Source: Isoetes taiwanensis (lineage: Eukaryota > Streptophyta > Lycopodiopsida > Isoetales > Isoetaceae). From it: DNA of 64,000 bases. The stretch is taken from the NCBI GenBank assembly GCA_021234155.1, contig JAJEKV010000100.1, forward strand, positions 2,580,116 through 2,644,115, read 5' to 3'. The notes below the pieces were generated by a model. That model was not told where the DNA came from. It searched no databases and saw nothing but the letters and a program-made list of their open reading frames with translations. Below, piece by piece: positions 9,773 to 22,241 of the stretch (positions within the stretch are counted from its first letter, which is position 1; each line of letters opens with the position of its first letter). Both the position numbers and the translations under genes were made by a program.

Positions 9773-12553
9773 GTAGTTAATGTGAACATTATATTAAATG
9801 ATTAACATGCACAAACTGATTTGTTTTTTTTTAGACGAGATACATCCTTGATGGAGCATTTAAGTGATTCTACAGCTGATTATCTATAAATTTTAACAGC
9901 TAGACCTGGTAAACCAATAACTATTGCGAATAGTGTTTTAATCTCTCTGTTTGCTAAAAGTTTTGCTGTGGAAAACAGGGCAATTGAGACAACAAAGATT
10001 GCTGCAGACAAAGCTGGCAAATAATAAGCATTGAGGCTATGGCCTTGCAACATCAACGCATAAAATGAAGCCCTGAGCCTACCACAAATCGTTCTCGCAT
10101 GCCGGTACATGCTCATGTTTTGCTTCCCAGCTTCCGTCCATTTTACTCCATAGCTTCTACTTGCCTTTGCAAAATGGAGTTTTGCTCTCTCAGATAGTCC
10201 TTGGTTTGTCATGCACCTTATGAGTTTTGCATACATTTGGCCTTTTGTCCTCAACTATGACAACAGGTGAGCTATTCTGCCTATCAAAAAATCATAAATT
10301 GGTGCAAAAATTTATAATGGAAGCCATAGTAAGTTTATGCAGCCAATTGGGAAATGATTTCTTTAGTTTTCACCTATTTTTTGCAAACCCTAGCAAATGT
10401 TGAGGTCAGCTCGATGAATGCATGTTGCATCATGGCTGGAGCTTGGCAAATTGACTTGCATTGGCAATGCCCTTGCCTCTAAAAACGTAAATCCTAGAGA
10501 TGTGGCACAACATAAAAGATCCCAGCTTTATGACTTCTTACAACTCGTTTTCATCATATTCTCTATCTTCTCTTTTTACGCCAAATCAAAGCGGCAATTA
10601 CATTGTTGCAAAGGAACTCATCTTGGTATGCAATGCAAGCGGTTTACATTTTATCATTTATTATTGGTTTCTTTCAAGTAAACATTTTTCTCTATTACTA
10701 TTCAAAACAGTATTGTCCATCTATACACTAAATCTGTGATTTTCTGTCCCTGTAATCCAATCTGTTCGTACTAAGACTATTAAATCCTCCAATCAGGCCA
10801 CCAAAACCTAAAGATTATATAGAAACATTGGTAGAAATTCATGAGGAACTGGAAAATGCAACAGATCAGTATAATTCACACTTATGTCTTGAGCAATCAT
10901 TGATTTTGAGATACCTGGAAAAAATGCAATTGCTATGTTGCAGCCTTCGATCAGCACGAACACCTATCTCCCCTAGTCGCATATCACATCTATCATCTGG
11001 GTCTACATCTTCTACATTTTCTGTTTATAAAATGAAAGTCATATTTGATTGATAAAGGATATGAATCAGTTTTTTGCAAATGCTACCCGTGAAGTTAGAT
11101 GTTGTTGCGACAGCAACAGTGCATCTGATGAGATGTCCAATGACATCCAGAATGCTATATGGACAGATCGCTATCAATCAAGATCTCTAGTTGGTAATTA
11201 TTCCTGTACTTACCTTTCTATTTTGAAAATGTTTCACAAGCAACAATTTCTTCCTGAAATTCTTTCAATAATTTGTGATATTGTTATTCCTGAAGGAATG
11301 TGGAATATATGGAGTACTGGAATTCAGTTATAACACAAAAGTGCCATGTACAATGGTACTTTTGTGTAGTATAGTATGTGTAGTGCATGTATACGTCCTG
11401 TCCTTGAGAGCTAGCAATAAAGCCAACACAAAAGCAACCTATTTCTAATTGTCCATCTTTGTCACTTTTTAATTTCAACCCTATAGAAGCTCTTGGGTTA
11501 TTGTTTTCGGTCATACAGTTGCCTTGTTGAATTTCGTAACACATCAAATTTGGCCAAACGCTATGTTTCTTATAAAACTTAAGTGTTGCCTGTCTCATGC
11601 CGGCTTGAAGTAGCCTGGAATCAAATCTATAAGGAATAATTTGGTTTGATGTACTGTCTTTCTCCAAGCCTGGAATCAAACATATAACGACTAATTTGGT
11701 TTGACGTACTATCTTTAGTTCCTCCTGCATCTCCAGGCAGAAGGCTAAGTCAAGGTCAACAAGCTAGGATGATTATAAATCTTTGGAGAGCATTTAACCG
11801 TATAACTTCAGGACATTACTTTTTTTAACATCTCCATGCCAATAGTAAGCAGGAGAGTTTTGATTCGTTATTTCTCTTGCAGGACAAGTCCATCTATAGG
11901 TAGCTCGGGATTATTGCCAAGTTTCAGTGTCATTGGAGATGGATTAGTGGATGGTCACCAAAGCTATCTGTAGTTAATTTTGGATGCCATGGATTTTTCC
12001 ATGTCAAATTTCTTTTTAACTCGTCAGAATAATCTGGCTATAACGAAATGTAGCTTCTAAGTGAAGCTTTCATTTACATGCTTAGGCAATGGCACGTGCA
12101 ATAACTGTTAGTTCCCATTTGGCTCGCCCTTGTGTATTTGTTATCTTCTCGATACGACCAAAGCAACAACAAAGGATCTGGCATCCAATTTTAAGTGTGC
12201 ATTATTGGAAAAAGTTAATTAGAAAGGAATTATTGAAAACGATTAATTAGAAAGGGAATCCAAAAACTATGGATTGACTATGTACTACCATAGCCCCTTT
12301 GTGTAGTTGGAATACATCTTTTGAGCCATTAACAACACGAACATACTGATATATCCTGGTATATCCTGGTGCTAGATGACGGAACATACTGATATATCCT
12401 GGTGCTAGATGACCTTAATACATGTTGTACAACTTAAAATAGCGGGGAACAACAAAACGGTTGAAATAATAGAAAAGTTCGTCCACGTCTATGCTGTGAA
12501 CTATGGTATTTGTGAGATGGTCTATTAAATCGCTAACGAACAACAAACATGCA
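9773..12553. other. Mostly unassigned; possible exon remnants and small repeats
   Basis: A segment at 10796-11040 after a plausible CCAATCAG acceptor reads PPKPKDYIETLVEIHEELE and continues Ser-rich. Another at 11055-11192 reads NQFFANATREVRCCC and ends at a possible TTG|GTAATT donor. These could be exons of an unidentified host gene. A 124-codon frame at 10254-9880 (minus) has no recognised domain. A 14/16-bp hairpin lies at 11333-11367, and a short tandem (ATACTGATATATCCTGGTGC..) at 12343-12412. Confidence 0.3.
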
Positions 12554-12561
12554 TATTCTCC

Positions 12562-13910
12562 GGGAGACTTTCGGTTTATGCCCCCAACGTGGATCTTATG
12601 TCCACCGTGGACTGTTTTTATGGCTTCGTGGGCGGACCGATATCATTTTATTACTGTTGTCTATGTTTCTTGAACAAAAACAAATACAGGAAACACAACA
12701 AACAGCAACCCGAGAACCCAAAAAAAAACAAAAAAACTAGCAAACCGAGAACCCAAAACAACAAAAAATTCTAATTTTTCTGATTAGGCCTCCTCAGGAC
12801 CATTTAAAACCTCTCTGTTGTACAATCTAACATGATCACACAACACATTGAATGCCTCATTTTTTACTTTCACAAACCGTTTTCTCCACATGTACTCAAA
12901 AAAATATGATTCATACAATGCCTTAACGGTACCATAACGTGGCAACGATCTCTTAACAGTCAAAGTATCCTTTGTTCTATCTGGAACAGACACCATAAAC
13001 ATCTTTTCTGAATCCCTCTCTATTCCACCAAAAACCCATTGCCCTTCCACTCTTCTTCCTCTATTATATTTTCTCTTACCAAATTTGCTCTCATCGATCT
13101 CCACAATCTTTCAAAGGCCACCTATTACTTCACTATGTTTCTGAATGGAGATGCTGCAAATATCTCGACAAAAATTGTACCAATTGACAATGGCCTCTCT
13201 TTCAATACCACATTAATTCATAGTGCATTCTTGAGGCATTCTCATTGCCCAACAATACATGACTAAGAGCATTTTATCTAATGTAAGATGTGATCCAAAA
13301 AACCAAGTACCTCTATGAAGCAAACATTGAAAGTTGCACCTTTTTCCTTTGCACTTCCATTTCATTCCATCCTTCGTTCCCCTGTTGTCTCCTCTTAGCT
13401 TCATTGTTTTTCCACATTTTTCACAATCTCTTCGCTCAGGCAACATGCCAATATGGATGCATAATGCAATTGTTTCATCTTTGGTAGCAGTTCTTGCAAG
13501 CAACTGTTGAAGCAACTGTTGCATGGTAGTGATATTCGGATTGGAATTGTTGAAGTCCAATGCCGTTGAATTGAAAGGAAAAGTAGAAATTTCTGAAATA
13601 AACAGTGAAATGGAGCAAAAAAAAAAAACCACAGAGAACAGAAGCAAAGAATGTTTTGGGTTCTTCTGGACTCCATTTCAGTGATCAGTGGAGTAGGTGG
13701 AGCAGGTGAAGCAATTGATCGACACTGTTTCGATCTCGATCTGCTTCTGTTGCATTAAACACTAATGAGCAGCATAATTTTACTATACCGTTACGAACCC
13801 AAAAAAATTTGTCGTCCGTCCGCCCGCGATGCCATAAAAAATGTCCATGATGTGGACATAAGGTCCATATCGGGGAGGAGGGGGAAGGGGCTATAAACTG
13901 AAAACTACCC
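12562..13910 (-). mobile_element. Merlin DNA transposon, full length, 8-bp TSD
   Basis: Bounded by direct repeats TATTCTCC at 12554-12561 and 13911-13918. The termini are inverted: the left reads GGGAGACTTTCGGTTTATG and the right, reversed, reads GGGTAGTTTTCAGTTTATA. Similarity continues inward through ..CTTATGTCCAC..TGGAC..TTTTTATGGC..CG.GGGCGGAC, so each TIR is roughly 85-110 bp. The 8-bp duplication and the IS1595-type transposase inside fit the Merlin superfamily. At 1349 bp it is of typical Merlin size. The transposase is on the minus strand. Confidence 0.88.
12784..13647 (-). pseudogene. Merlin (IS1595/ISXO2-type) transposase pseudogene
   Basis: The N-terminal zinc ribbon is CEKC..CKGKRC. 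A helical block TLDKMLLVMYCWAM follows, then EAIVNWYNFCRDIC, then the first catalytic block VEIDESKFGKRKYNRGR and WVFGGIERDS, and a C-terminal block SLPRYGTVKALYESYFFEYM. Two in-frame stops (TAA at 13215-13213 and TGA at 13113-13111) break it without a frame shift. The protein jumps from DRTKDTLT straight to the C-terminal block. The part that normally carries the second acidic residue (SDEW-like) and the third (E in an IES.W-like block) is missing, apparently by an in-frame deletion. It cannot be active. Confidence 0.85.
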
Positions 13911-13918
13911 TATTCTCC

Positions 13919-16900
13919 AAAGAGCCCATAGTAACATGTTTAAGTTGGCAACCTAGACCAATACCCCAATCAACATCTTCTTTTTTATTTTGGTAAGGGG
14001 TTGGGGAATGTGCTGTCAGGTACCGCATGGAGCACCCCATGGAATGCCCGCCGATGCGGCGTTCCTTCCCCTTTAAGGGGACGCTGCGTTGCCAGCATTG
14101 AATGCCCAAGTTTTCGAACTTGCCTAAAGTCTTTCTGCTACCTAGGAATTTTGGATACTTAATTCTTACCTGGCCGGCCTCTATGCCGCTCTTCTATTCT
14201 GGTCTCGCCGGGCTTGAGCTGGGTCGTGTGCGATGGTCTTCCTCTCATTTTTGCAGTTCAAATCAATTGTTTTGGCTAAGTGCGCTCACCACCGGACTAT
14301 GGCTATGGCTATGGTGATGGCTAAGTGGCCCGGTGTGCATGGCTTTAATCCTTCAGCTTATTTTTATTTTTGGTTCATACTAACCAGTGAGATTGCTTTC
14401 ATTTGCATGTCCTTTACATTCGAGAATAATGCTGCCTGTTGCAAAGCGCTCAGCTATGGCAAAGTCCAGCAATAAGCTTCAGTACTATTCCAAGCTTTCT
14501 CAAGCTTTCCATTGCTGAATGATATGCCTTTGAACGTTGAAAACTTCCAGAGTTACAACTAAAGTGATTACAGATACGAACAAATGATGGAAAGGTCATT
14601 ATAGATACGAATAGATAAGGAAGAGGTCATATTATAGATACGAATAGATAAGGAAAAGGTCATTTGGCGATCCTTGACGATTTTAATAGCTCTTCCTTGA
14701 ACCCCAACCTTTGTTTTATTCCAGCCTCTCAAAGCAAGAAAGCTCTAACTGTTTCTACCTTCGTTTGCAGATTCTAGAGCCCTCTTCAAGGTTTGGAGCA
14801 AGCTAATGAATCTGGTCACAAGTGAGGCTACTCCCCTGTTCCTTCCTGTATTCACAGATTATTATTTCAAATCATTTTCCCATCTCTGTTTACACTGCAG
14901 AAATAATCATATTCTATGATCAATGAGCAGAAGGAACCGATTCGCCAAAGCAACATCATTTCTAACAATGCTTTCCAGAACCTTTTCCAGGTGATATCCC
15001 TGCCATATTTGCTGATCACCATTAGCTCTGACAAATACTATTTGCAGGAGGCATGGAGCTGGATTTGTCTTGCATGACTTTTTGGGAGATTAATTTGTGC
15101 TTTGACACCAGCCCATTAAGGTTTGTTGAGAAGCTGATACTAAAGCATATCGTTCATTAGCCTGGCATGCTATGTATATTTAAATGTCAAAGATTTATGA
15201 TCTATAGTTTTGCTTTGGTTAAATTTCTTGAAGCCCAAAAATTATGCCCCTTGCAGATAGCAAGATGGACCTGCACTTTCGCTGATCCTTACCTCAGATC
15301 AAGTATTAATGCTTTTCACTTTAGGCCAGTGTTAAGAGTTTTTGCTTTATTGACGATTCTGCAATGCTAATTGAATGCTTTTCCTATATCCATCTTTGGT
15401 CGCCTTGATCTCTATAGGCATTTACTTGGCCAGGGAAAAGGTTTATCTTATAAAACTTCTAAGTTTCACTCCGAATCTGAACCTCTATACTCTTGGTGAT
15501 GACATTCTGAAAATTAGGATAAGAAATACGTATTTGTCTCATTTGCCCTGGGGTCTCATCAGTTCAAAGTGGCAAGGTCATAACTTTCATACCATATATT
15601 AACAGCTCTTTCATATGTAGGAAATGATAATGGATGGGAGTTTTCTTCCCTTTTGGACGTTAGTGTCACTATATACTAAAGGTTTGAAATTTTAATAATC
15701 AGATGGATTAACTAATCCCTGTTAATTCTAGCTAGACCTTTAACCAATGCATTGCTAATGCGGTTGCATATTGGTAAATGTTGGTTGCTCTTACCAATTG
15801 ATTAAATGCTACTCTAACCAGTATCTACTTGGCAAATTTTTATGCTATAAAAACAATTGTTGTGGTGCAATGGGGAACCTACACTTGAGGTTCAGCAACT
15901 AAAAGTAGTTTGGTTCATCTACACCATCTATATTGCTTGGTTAATAAGAATTTGTGTTCAGTCTTAATTTATTTTTGGTTGAGATGAAACATTTGTGTTT
16001 GAAACGAAGGCAGTCTTGCATGTCCTCATGTTTGTAAGGTTCTATACCTTGGTTAATAATGTAGCCATATACATTTGTGCTCTGTTTTGCAGACCCTCAT
16101 TTCATTAGCCTGGAGCTTTTGCAAAATTAGAGGTAAGAATTGTAAGCAGAATAGGTTTATGCAATTATAATCAGCTTATTATGTTTAAGGTATAGTTGTT
16201 CATTTGTTTAGTCTTCCTTTTATACATTTTCATGTTTGGTGAAAGAAGGAAAAGCAATAAATCAGGATGAACTTACGGCGCTATTTGAAACAATAAAGCT
16301 TTCCTTTTTATGAAAAGCATCAGAGTTGAATTCTTCTGGCTTTTCAAGGCATACAATATCATGAAACTATTCATTGTATTTCTTTCATTTATATTGTTAA
16401 ATATCATATCGACTTTTGGCCAAAGAAATTAGATTATGCACATCAAAACATTATTGTGTTAATAACTACCATAAGTTGCATGAGTAAAACTGTAGGATAT
16501 ATGTGACCACATGAGCGAAGCGATGAAATTTTTTCATAGCATTTGGAATGTAGTAGTTTCTCTAATCAATTTGATTTATCTTCTTGATTGTACGGCTACC
16601 AACAAGGGAGTCCTCATGTTCTATTTCAAATAGTGGATATGTACTCCATCGAGGACCCAAAGGTCTTTGAATAAAGTTAAAGCAAAGACAATACTTGGTC
16701 ATACCGAGAATATTTTATGGATCATCAAATTTATAATGTGCGTAAACATGTATATAGAAAACTATACTATATTTCAGATTGTTGACTTTTGTATTTATCT
16801 TTTTTGGCCAAGGAATATAGTAGACAAATACCATTTCCAAATGCATCCCAAAGTACCGCAGAATGTTATAGTTTTTCTTGAGTTTTTCATGCCAAAGTTC

Positions 16901-17974
16901 TAATGTTATAGTCTCAAGAAAGTTTGTGATGGTGCTATAAATGAGATATTGAACCCATCATAATGGGCTAAATATGTCTATTATTTCAATATGTCAATTA
17001 TAGCACCCCCTTCTGGTCTTCTGGTCTTGAGAAGTGGAACAAATCAATGCTGCTGCGAATGTGCTTATTTGTTGGCGTTTGCTGAGTTTATCCTCACATT
17101 TTACTTTACCCCAGGTGGATTGGATCTCTCTCTTAGATAACTAATGTTTATATTTATTAGATTAATAATAGTACATGGTTTCGAACACTCTCGGTATATC
17201 ACCATAAATATATTTAGGACATCAAGATACCATATCATTCACATGAATAGCATATGGGAGTTGACCAACAAGTCTTGCTAGGAATTGTTCAAATGCCTCC
17301 ACATAATAATGTCCACTTCTAATTCGTCCTACTCATACGTCCTACTCACACACGCACCAAATATATATGTGCATGTACACGTCCACGAAAGCACACATGT
17401 TCTAAATCCTATTTCGCAGATTCATGTGTACCCATGTTCTGAAATGTCCTATTTTTTGTGCCAATGTTAAATTTCTATTGCACCATTTTGAATACCCATT
17501 ATATCTATATACCCTTCTATGAAGCCAAAGGTCTACAACAGATACAAAAAGAATACTATATCATTGTCTTGGGTTTACACGTGTCTTTGACTAATGCCCC
17601 ACATCCATTTCATCCCATCTCATCTGGCTCAACTCTTTCTATTCATCTATCTGCTTCATATCCATGGCTAATGCTCGGCATGAACATAAACCAATTCCCC
17701 TTCATCCTTTGCAATGCACCCCCTTTCACCCTACCCCATCCTATTCCAACCTCTCCATTCTGTTATCTCAACTATTCCATGCATCTAGACTAATGCCATG
17801 CGTGGGCTTTATGTTCTCCTTACCATGTTTTGAAGCTCATTTTTTTTATAGCCTTAGTGGCAGGAACCTTTACACAGGCACTTCAATACCTCTTTGGACA
17901 TGATTATATTTACCAACTTCTTATTCCATCCATAAAATCCATTACACTACCAATTTCACGCATCCAAGATTAAT
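13919..17974. other. Unassigned, AT-rich; short tandems only
   Basis: About 4 kb with no supported gene. A tandem of about 36-bp units (AGATACGAATAGATAAGGAA.AGGTCAT) lies at 14571-14664. A GC-rich patch at 14020-14100 has a short CCCCTTTAAGGGG palindrome. 17290-17970 is C-rich on the plus strand, unlike its surroundings, and leads into a Helitron-like end, so it may be the body of that element. Confidence 0.35.
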
Positions 17975-18003
17975 GCCCGGCATCGCCGGGCATACGTTTC
18001 TAG
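17975..18003 (+). mobile_element. Helitron-like 3' terminus
   Basis: A perfect 7-bp hairpin GCCCGGC-ATC-GCCGGGC (17975-17991), then ATACGTTT, then CTAG followed by T. This is the expected hairpin, short spacer and CTRR/T junction. No 5' TC end or Rep/helicase gene was found, so the copy is non-autonomous or incomplete. Confidence 0.5.
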
Positions 18004-19465
18004 TATGAATAGATATACACTCCATATCCAACCTAATAAGCTAAATATCAATAATTGACCATTGATTTGACTAGGCTTCATAAGAGATATTACATGCAAG
18101 CAGAATTTGGCAATGAAAAAACCAAGCAAGATATATGAAATCAACATTTTCACTCCGTATACATCTTGATAGATGCAATGTACAATTGAAACATTTACAA
18201 ATCTTGCTAAAGTCTTTGCAATCCCTGTAAATCAATACAAATAAAGCTACTATTTAATTTTCATTGAACCATGTCTTCCAATTTTGGCTCCCAGCCAAGT
18301 CACTGAATCTGTACAGGTGTTCTTTGGTATGAGCATCATGATGTCGAGAGCAATGGTTCTTATCAGTGTGTAAATTTGACGGCTTTCACGCCTGTTTTTG
18401 GCCATTTTGCCCGTCAAAACGAGTAGAAAATTTTTTTGCCCTGCAAATGAAGGGCACCAAATTGGGAAATGCCCGTCATAAGAAAGACAAGAAAAAAATT
18501 TATATGGCATTTGAAGGGCTGGGAATGTAAGTTTGCCTGTCATTTTTTATGTATATTATATCAGTATAATACTTTGTATAATACGATTAATATTTGTATT
18601 TGTACATATTTTTTAAAACTTAGAACCAACAACCAAGTCAATGGTCTATAACAACAAAAGGTTTTTCAATTATAATATCACACAAATCACTCACGATTCC
18701 ACGAAACCAACCATTGAACAAAGAACAAACAAATCAAGATTTTATTCAAGAAATTCGGCCCGGGCATTGCGGGCAGATAGCCGACTGGATTGGAAAATTT
18801 GGCGGGCTGTTGGGGAAGAGGAACCGACCTGCTCATGCTCACCGGAATGGATGGAAATCGACCTGCTCACCGGAATGGATGGAATCCGAAATGCTGGCCT
18901 TGCATTATGAATTCTTCTCAGACGGATTGCTGCAGCACCTTTGACAGAATCATTGTTTTCTTGAAAAGAAAAGCATGACACAGGTTTGAACAGAAAACCC
19001 AACAGGCCCAAACCGTGTTCTTGCATCTGAATTATCTTTTCTGTTGGATAATGAATCCATTACCTACAGGAGCTCATCACACCGAGGCATTTTACTTCAT
19101 TTGGAATCGGGAAGGCAAGACTGAATCGTTAAGGCAGGTATGAATCTTCTGATAATTTGCTGGTTGTTGCAAACGGAATGTGCAAATATAATGGCTTCTG
19201 CTGCAAACAGAATCTGCATTGAGAATTAGTAGAAGAAAGATGAGCTTAAAGAATGCTTGATCGTTTATAGAAGCCAGGATCATCAATTTCTTTCACAGTT
19301 TAACAATTTAACAGGTATGCTTTCTTCTCCATATCTCTGATTTCTTGCAAACTTAGTTCACAGTTATGCTTTAACTCTTAAATTGCATGCATTCTCATTT
19401 TTTTTTTGCAATTTGATGCCTCAGTCATTAGTGGGCTATCTTTCTTTTCTTTCTGAGACGTGATC
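18004..19465. other. Unassigned; small tandem duplication
   Basis: CGACCTGCTCACCGGAATGG is duplicated around 18824-18890. Positions 18370-18540 carry several GCCCGTCA..TGACGGGCA-like inverted pieces and may be a decayed MITE. 19320-19460 is plausible 5' flank for the transposase gene that starts at 19466. Confidence 0.3.
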
Positions 19466-21172
19466 ATGGAAGACACAAGGGAAGGTAAGCATTTAATCCA
19501 AAGCATTTGCCATCTATTATTTTCTTGCATCTGAATTTTCTTTACCTCTGTTATTTTGATTCATAGGTTCATCCAGGAGGAAGAAGAGAAGAAAAGCTGA
19601 TCATTGTAGGTCTATGCTCTCTTTTTTTAAACTGTCTCAAACTTCAGTTGTTAGTTCAAGCTCTGAGACACAGCAGCAGCAACAAGCAAGAGTTATTGAG
19701 GTCACAAATGAATCAGTGGTAGAAATTGCAGATGCCTCTACTAGTGTTGGAACAGATGCATCGTGTGTTGCTGCTAGTTCTTCTTCCACTAACAAGAAAA
19801 GAAAATGGAGAAATGAATGGACGAAGGTTCACAAGTGGGCTTTCAGAGTCAAAAGTGCTACAAATGAAGATCGTGCAATAACTGGTGTATTGATGCCAAG
19901 AAAGATAACACATACATAAGGGAAGGACCTAGAATGATGCAGTTGTCAGCATTAAATGATCATGCAAGATCGGAAGACCATAAATCGGCAGTTGCTAAGC
20001 ATTTGCTTAAATTGAAAGGTGTAAATGCAAAGGGCCCGATTGAGCATACAATTGATGCAACTCACCTTTCAGAAATGTCCAGAGTTATCGTGTGCATTCA
20101 AAATGTCCATTGGTTGGCACAATGTGCCATCCCATTACACAGGTTCCCTGATCTTTCTATTCATATGCGATGCCTGCGAACACCAGATATTCCTGCCACT
20201 GATGAGTATGGTGCTTACACAAACAAGATGGCTGCACGAGAATTTCTATTGAGTATATGCAATATTTTTAGATCCAGTTTACTTGATGAGGCGAGCTCCT
20301 TCCCCTATATTTCTATTCTTGTTGATGAGTCTACTGATCGTACGCTTGAAAGACATCTCATTTTGTATATGCAATATTTGACCGAAAGTGGAAAGGGGGA
20401 ACCCAAATGCACATTTATAAGGCTTTTATCACTTGAAAATGGTAGTGCTGAAGCTGCTTACGATGTTGTACAAGCATTATTGATCTGTATGGATTTGAAT
20501 GAGGATAAAATTGTTGCTATTGCCACTGATGGCGCATCTACTATGTTAGGCTGTCGCACAGGAATGGTAGCTAGATTTCAAGCAAGGAACCCTGAAATTA
20601 AAGGTGTTCATTGTATAGCCCATAGAGAAGCGCTTGCAGTAAAGGATGCATTGACATCGAAGCAAAATGCTTTTGTTTTTTATTTTATTGACAAGCTGGC
20701 TAATAAAGTTTACTCATGGTTGGGAAAGTCATCAAACCGACATGAAGAGTTCAATAATTTACTTGAATTGTATGATGAGCATCACTTGAATGTGCTACAA
20801 ATACATGGTGTGCGATGGTTGTCTAGAGGGCAAGTAATGGAGAGATTGGTTTGCCTAATGCCTGCTATTTTTGGATCAATGGAAAATGAATGACAACAAA
20901 CTTTATGAGAAGGCTACTATCTTTCAGGTACGCTTTAATATCAATTTATTTGCTTCGTAATTTCTTTCTTTTATAAATTAATTAATAGTTCATGTACATT
21001 TATTGGCAGATGTCCTTGTTGAGTTGAATAAGCTAAGTTCAGAATTTCAAAGGGATGGACTTGATGTCACGAAGATAAGCTACTGGTTAGATTTATTGAA
21101 GGAGAAGTTTACTAGAAAGTATCTCTCGATAGAGTATTTGGTGAAGGTACAAAGCATCTTGGTCTTTTTATG
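19466..21172 (+). pseudogene. hAT-like transposase (TTF-type zinc finger, DUF4371) pseudogene
   Basis: Exon 1 (19466-19484, MEDTREG) joins after an intron to exon 2 at 19567 (SSRRKKRRKADHC..), keeping frame. A TTF-type start (KWRNEWTKVHKWAFRV) follows. A frame change near 19880 shifts into WCIDAKKDNTYIREGPR. DUF4371-type blocks come next: ISILVDESTDRTLERHLI, VAIATDGASTMLGCRTGM, GVHCIAHREALAVKDA and LQIHGVRWLSRGQVMERL. Another frame change at about 20890 precedes NDNKLYEKATIFQ, and LLADVLVELNKLSSEFQ is the last conserved part (from about 21000). The dimerisation domain at the C-terminus is missing. It is a dead or heavily decayed transposase gene. Confidence 0.75.
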
Positions 21173-22131
21173 AATTGTTGCAAGGATGGTAAGATGACAT
21201 TTGTGGATGCTCTTACTCATGTACTCTTTTTTGATACGTATTTATATAGCATGTGCATTTTCTACGTATTTTTTGTTAATTTGGATTTTGTCATTTCGAA
21301 TTTTTGTCTGGCATATGAAAGGTTGAAATTTACAAAGTTTCTGTCATGCAAAAAGGCATAAAACATTTTCCCTGCGAAAAGGCATAAAACATTTTCCCTG
21401 TCCTTCGCAAACTGTCAAATTTACACACTGGTTCCTATTGAGAAAATTTGCTTATTACAAATCACACACATCTTACTAAACATGGACAAGAGAAGTGGCC
21501 ACCAAAATTAGTGATGTAATGGCTTCCGCAGACAATGCTTCTTTAAAGAACAAATAAATCGAACATCTCTGAAAGCAAGCCATATAATAGAACATAAAGA
21601 AGCAATTATGAAGCTTTATACCATAAGTGACCTGCAACTGTCAAAGATTTGCTAGATATGAATCCATACTCACTCAGGTTTCGCGGTTGCCGAATACTGT
21701 AGGAAAGCAATAGTAAACGCATGGAGCAAAGGGTGTTGTCTACATTAGTGAATCAATCCACTCTTTAGAAGCTTCCTACTCCCAACAATAAAAAGCAGCC
21801 TACAGAAACTTTCTATCACAAAAATCCCAAAGAAAGAAAGAAAACCAATAACCAACAGTAGATTATCTAAGAAACGTAAAAGACAGTTAAGAAGCATTCT
21901 GCTTTATCCTCTAATAGCGCCGCGCCACGTGGCATGTTTCAAATCCAAGAATGTTACTGAAATTTTTTTGTTCTTTGTTCTGTGACGAACTGCAAGAAAC
22001 GGCTGTTCCAGCATTTCTACTAGCATCCTCACGATTTACCCAGCATTCCGGAGCTTTTACCATGCATTCCAAGGATCTACCAAGCATTCCAGAGCTTTCA
22101 CCGCAGAATGCTTCTTTACTGTCTTCCACGT
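21173..22131. other. Unassigned; short direct repeats
   Basis: GGCATAAAACATTTTCCCTG occurs twice at 21355-21400. AGCATTCC.GAGCTTT.ACC occurs twice at 22040-22103. No gene is supported. Confidence 0.35.
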
Positions 22132-22241
22132 TACAAGAAAGGCGATCTACATGCCTTTCCTGGCATGTCAACAGGGCTCCGCGCTTCGCGCGTCGCCCTG
22201 TTTCCATGCCCAGGAAAGGCATGTAGATTGCCTTTCCTGTA
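22132..22241. repeat. 110-bp hairpin with 36-bp arms
   Basis: The left arm (22132-22167) and right arm (22205-22241) pair with about three differences (AAAGGCGATCTACATGCC against GGCATGTAGATTGCCTTT). The 37-nt centre is itself a GC-rich imperfect hairpin (CAGGGC..GCGC..GCCCTG). It could be a small foldback element or a hairpin-RNA precursor. No target duplication was identified. Confidence 0.75.

Noticed and set aside
9880-10254. 124-codon minus-strand frame with a hydrophobic segment
   Set aside because: No recognised family, and nothing in the flanks supports an exon or a start. Left as unassigned.
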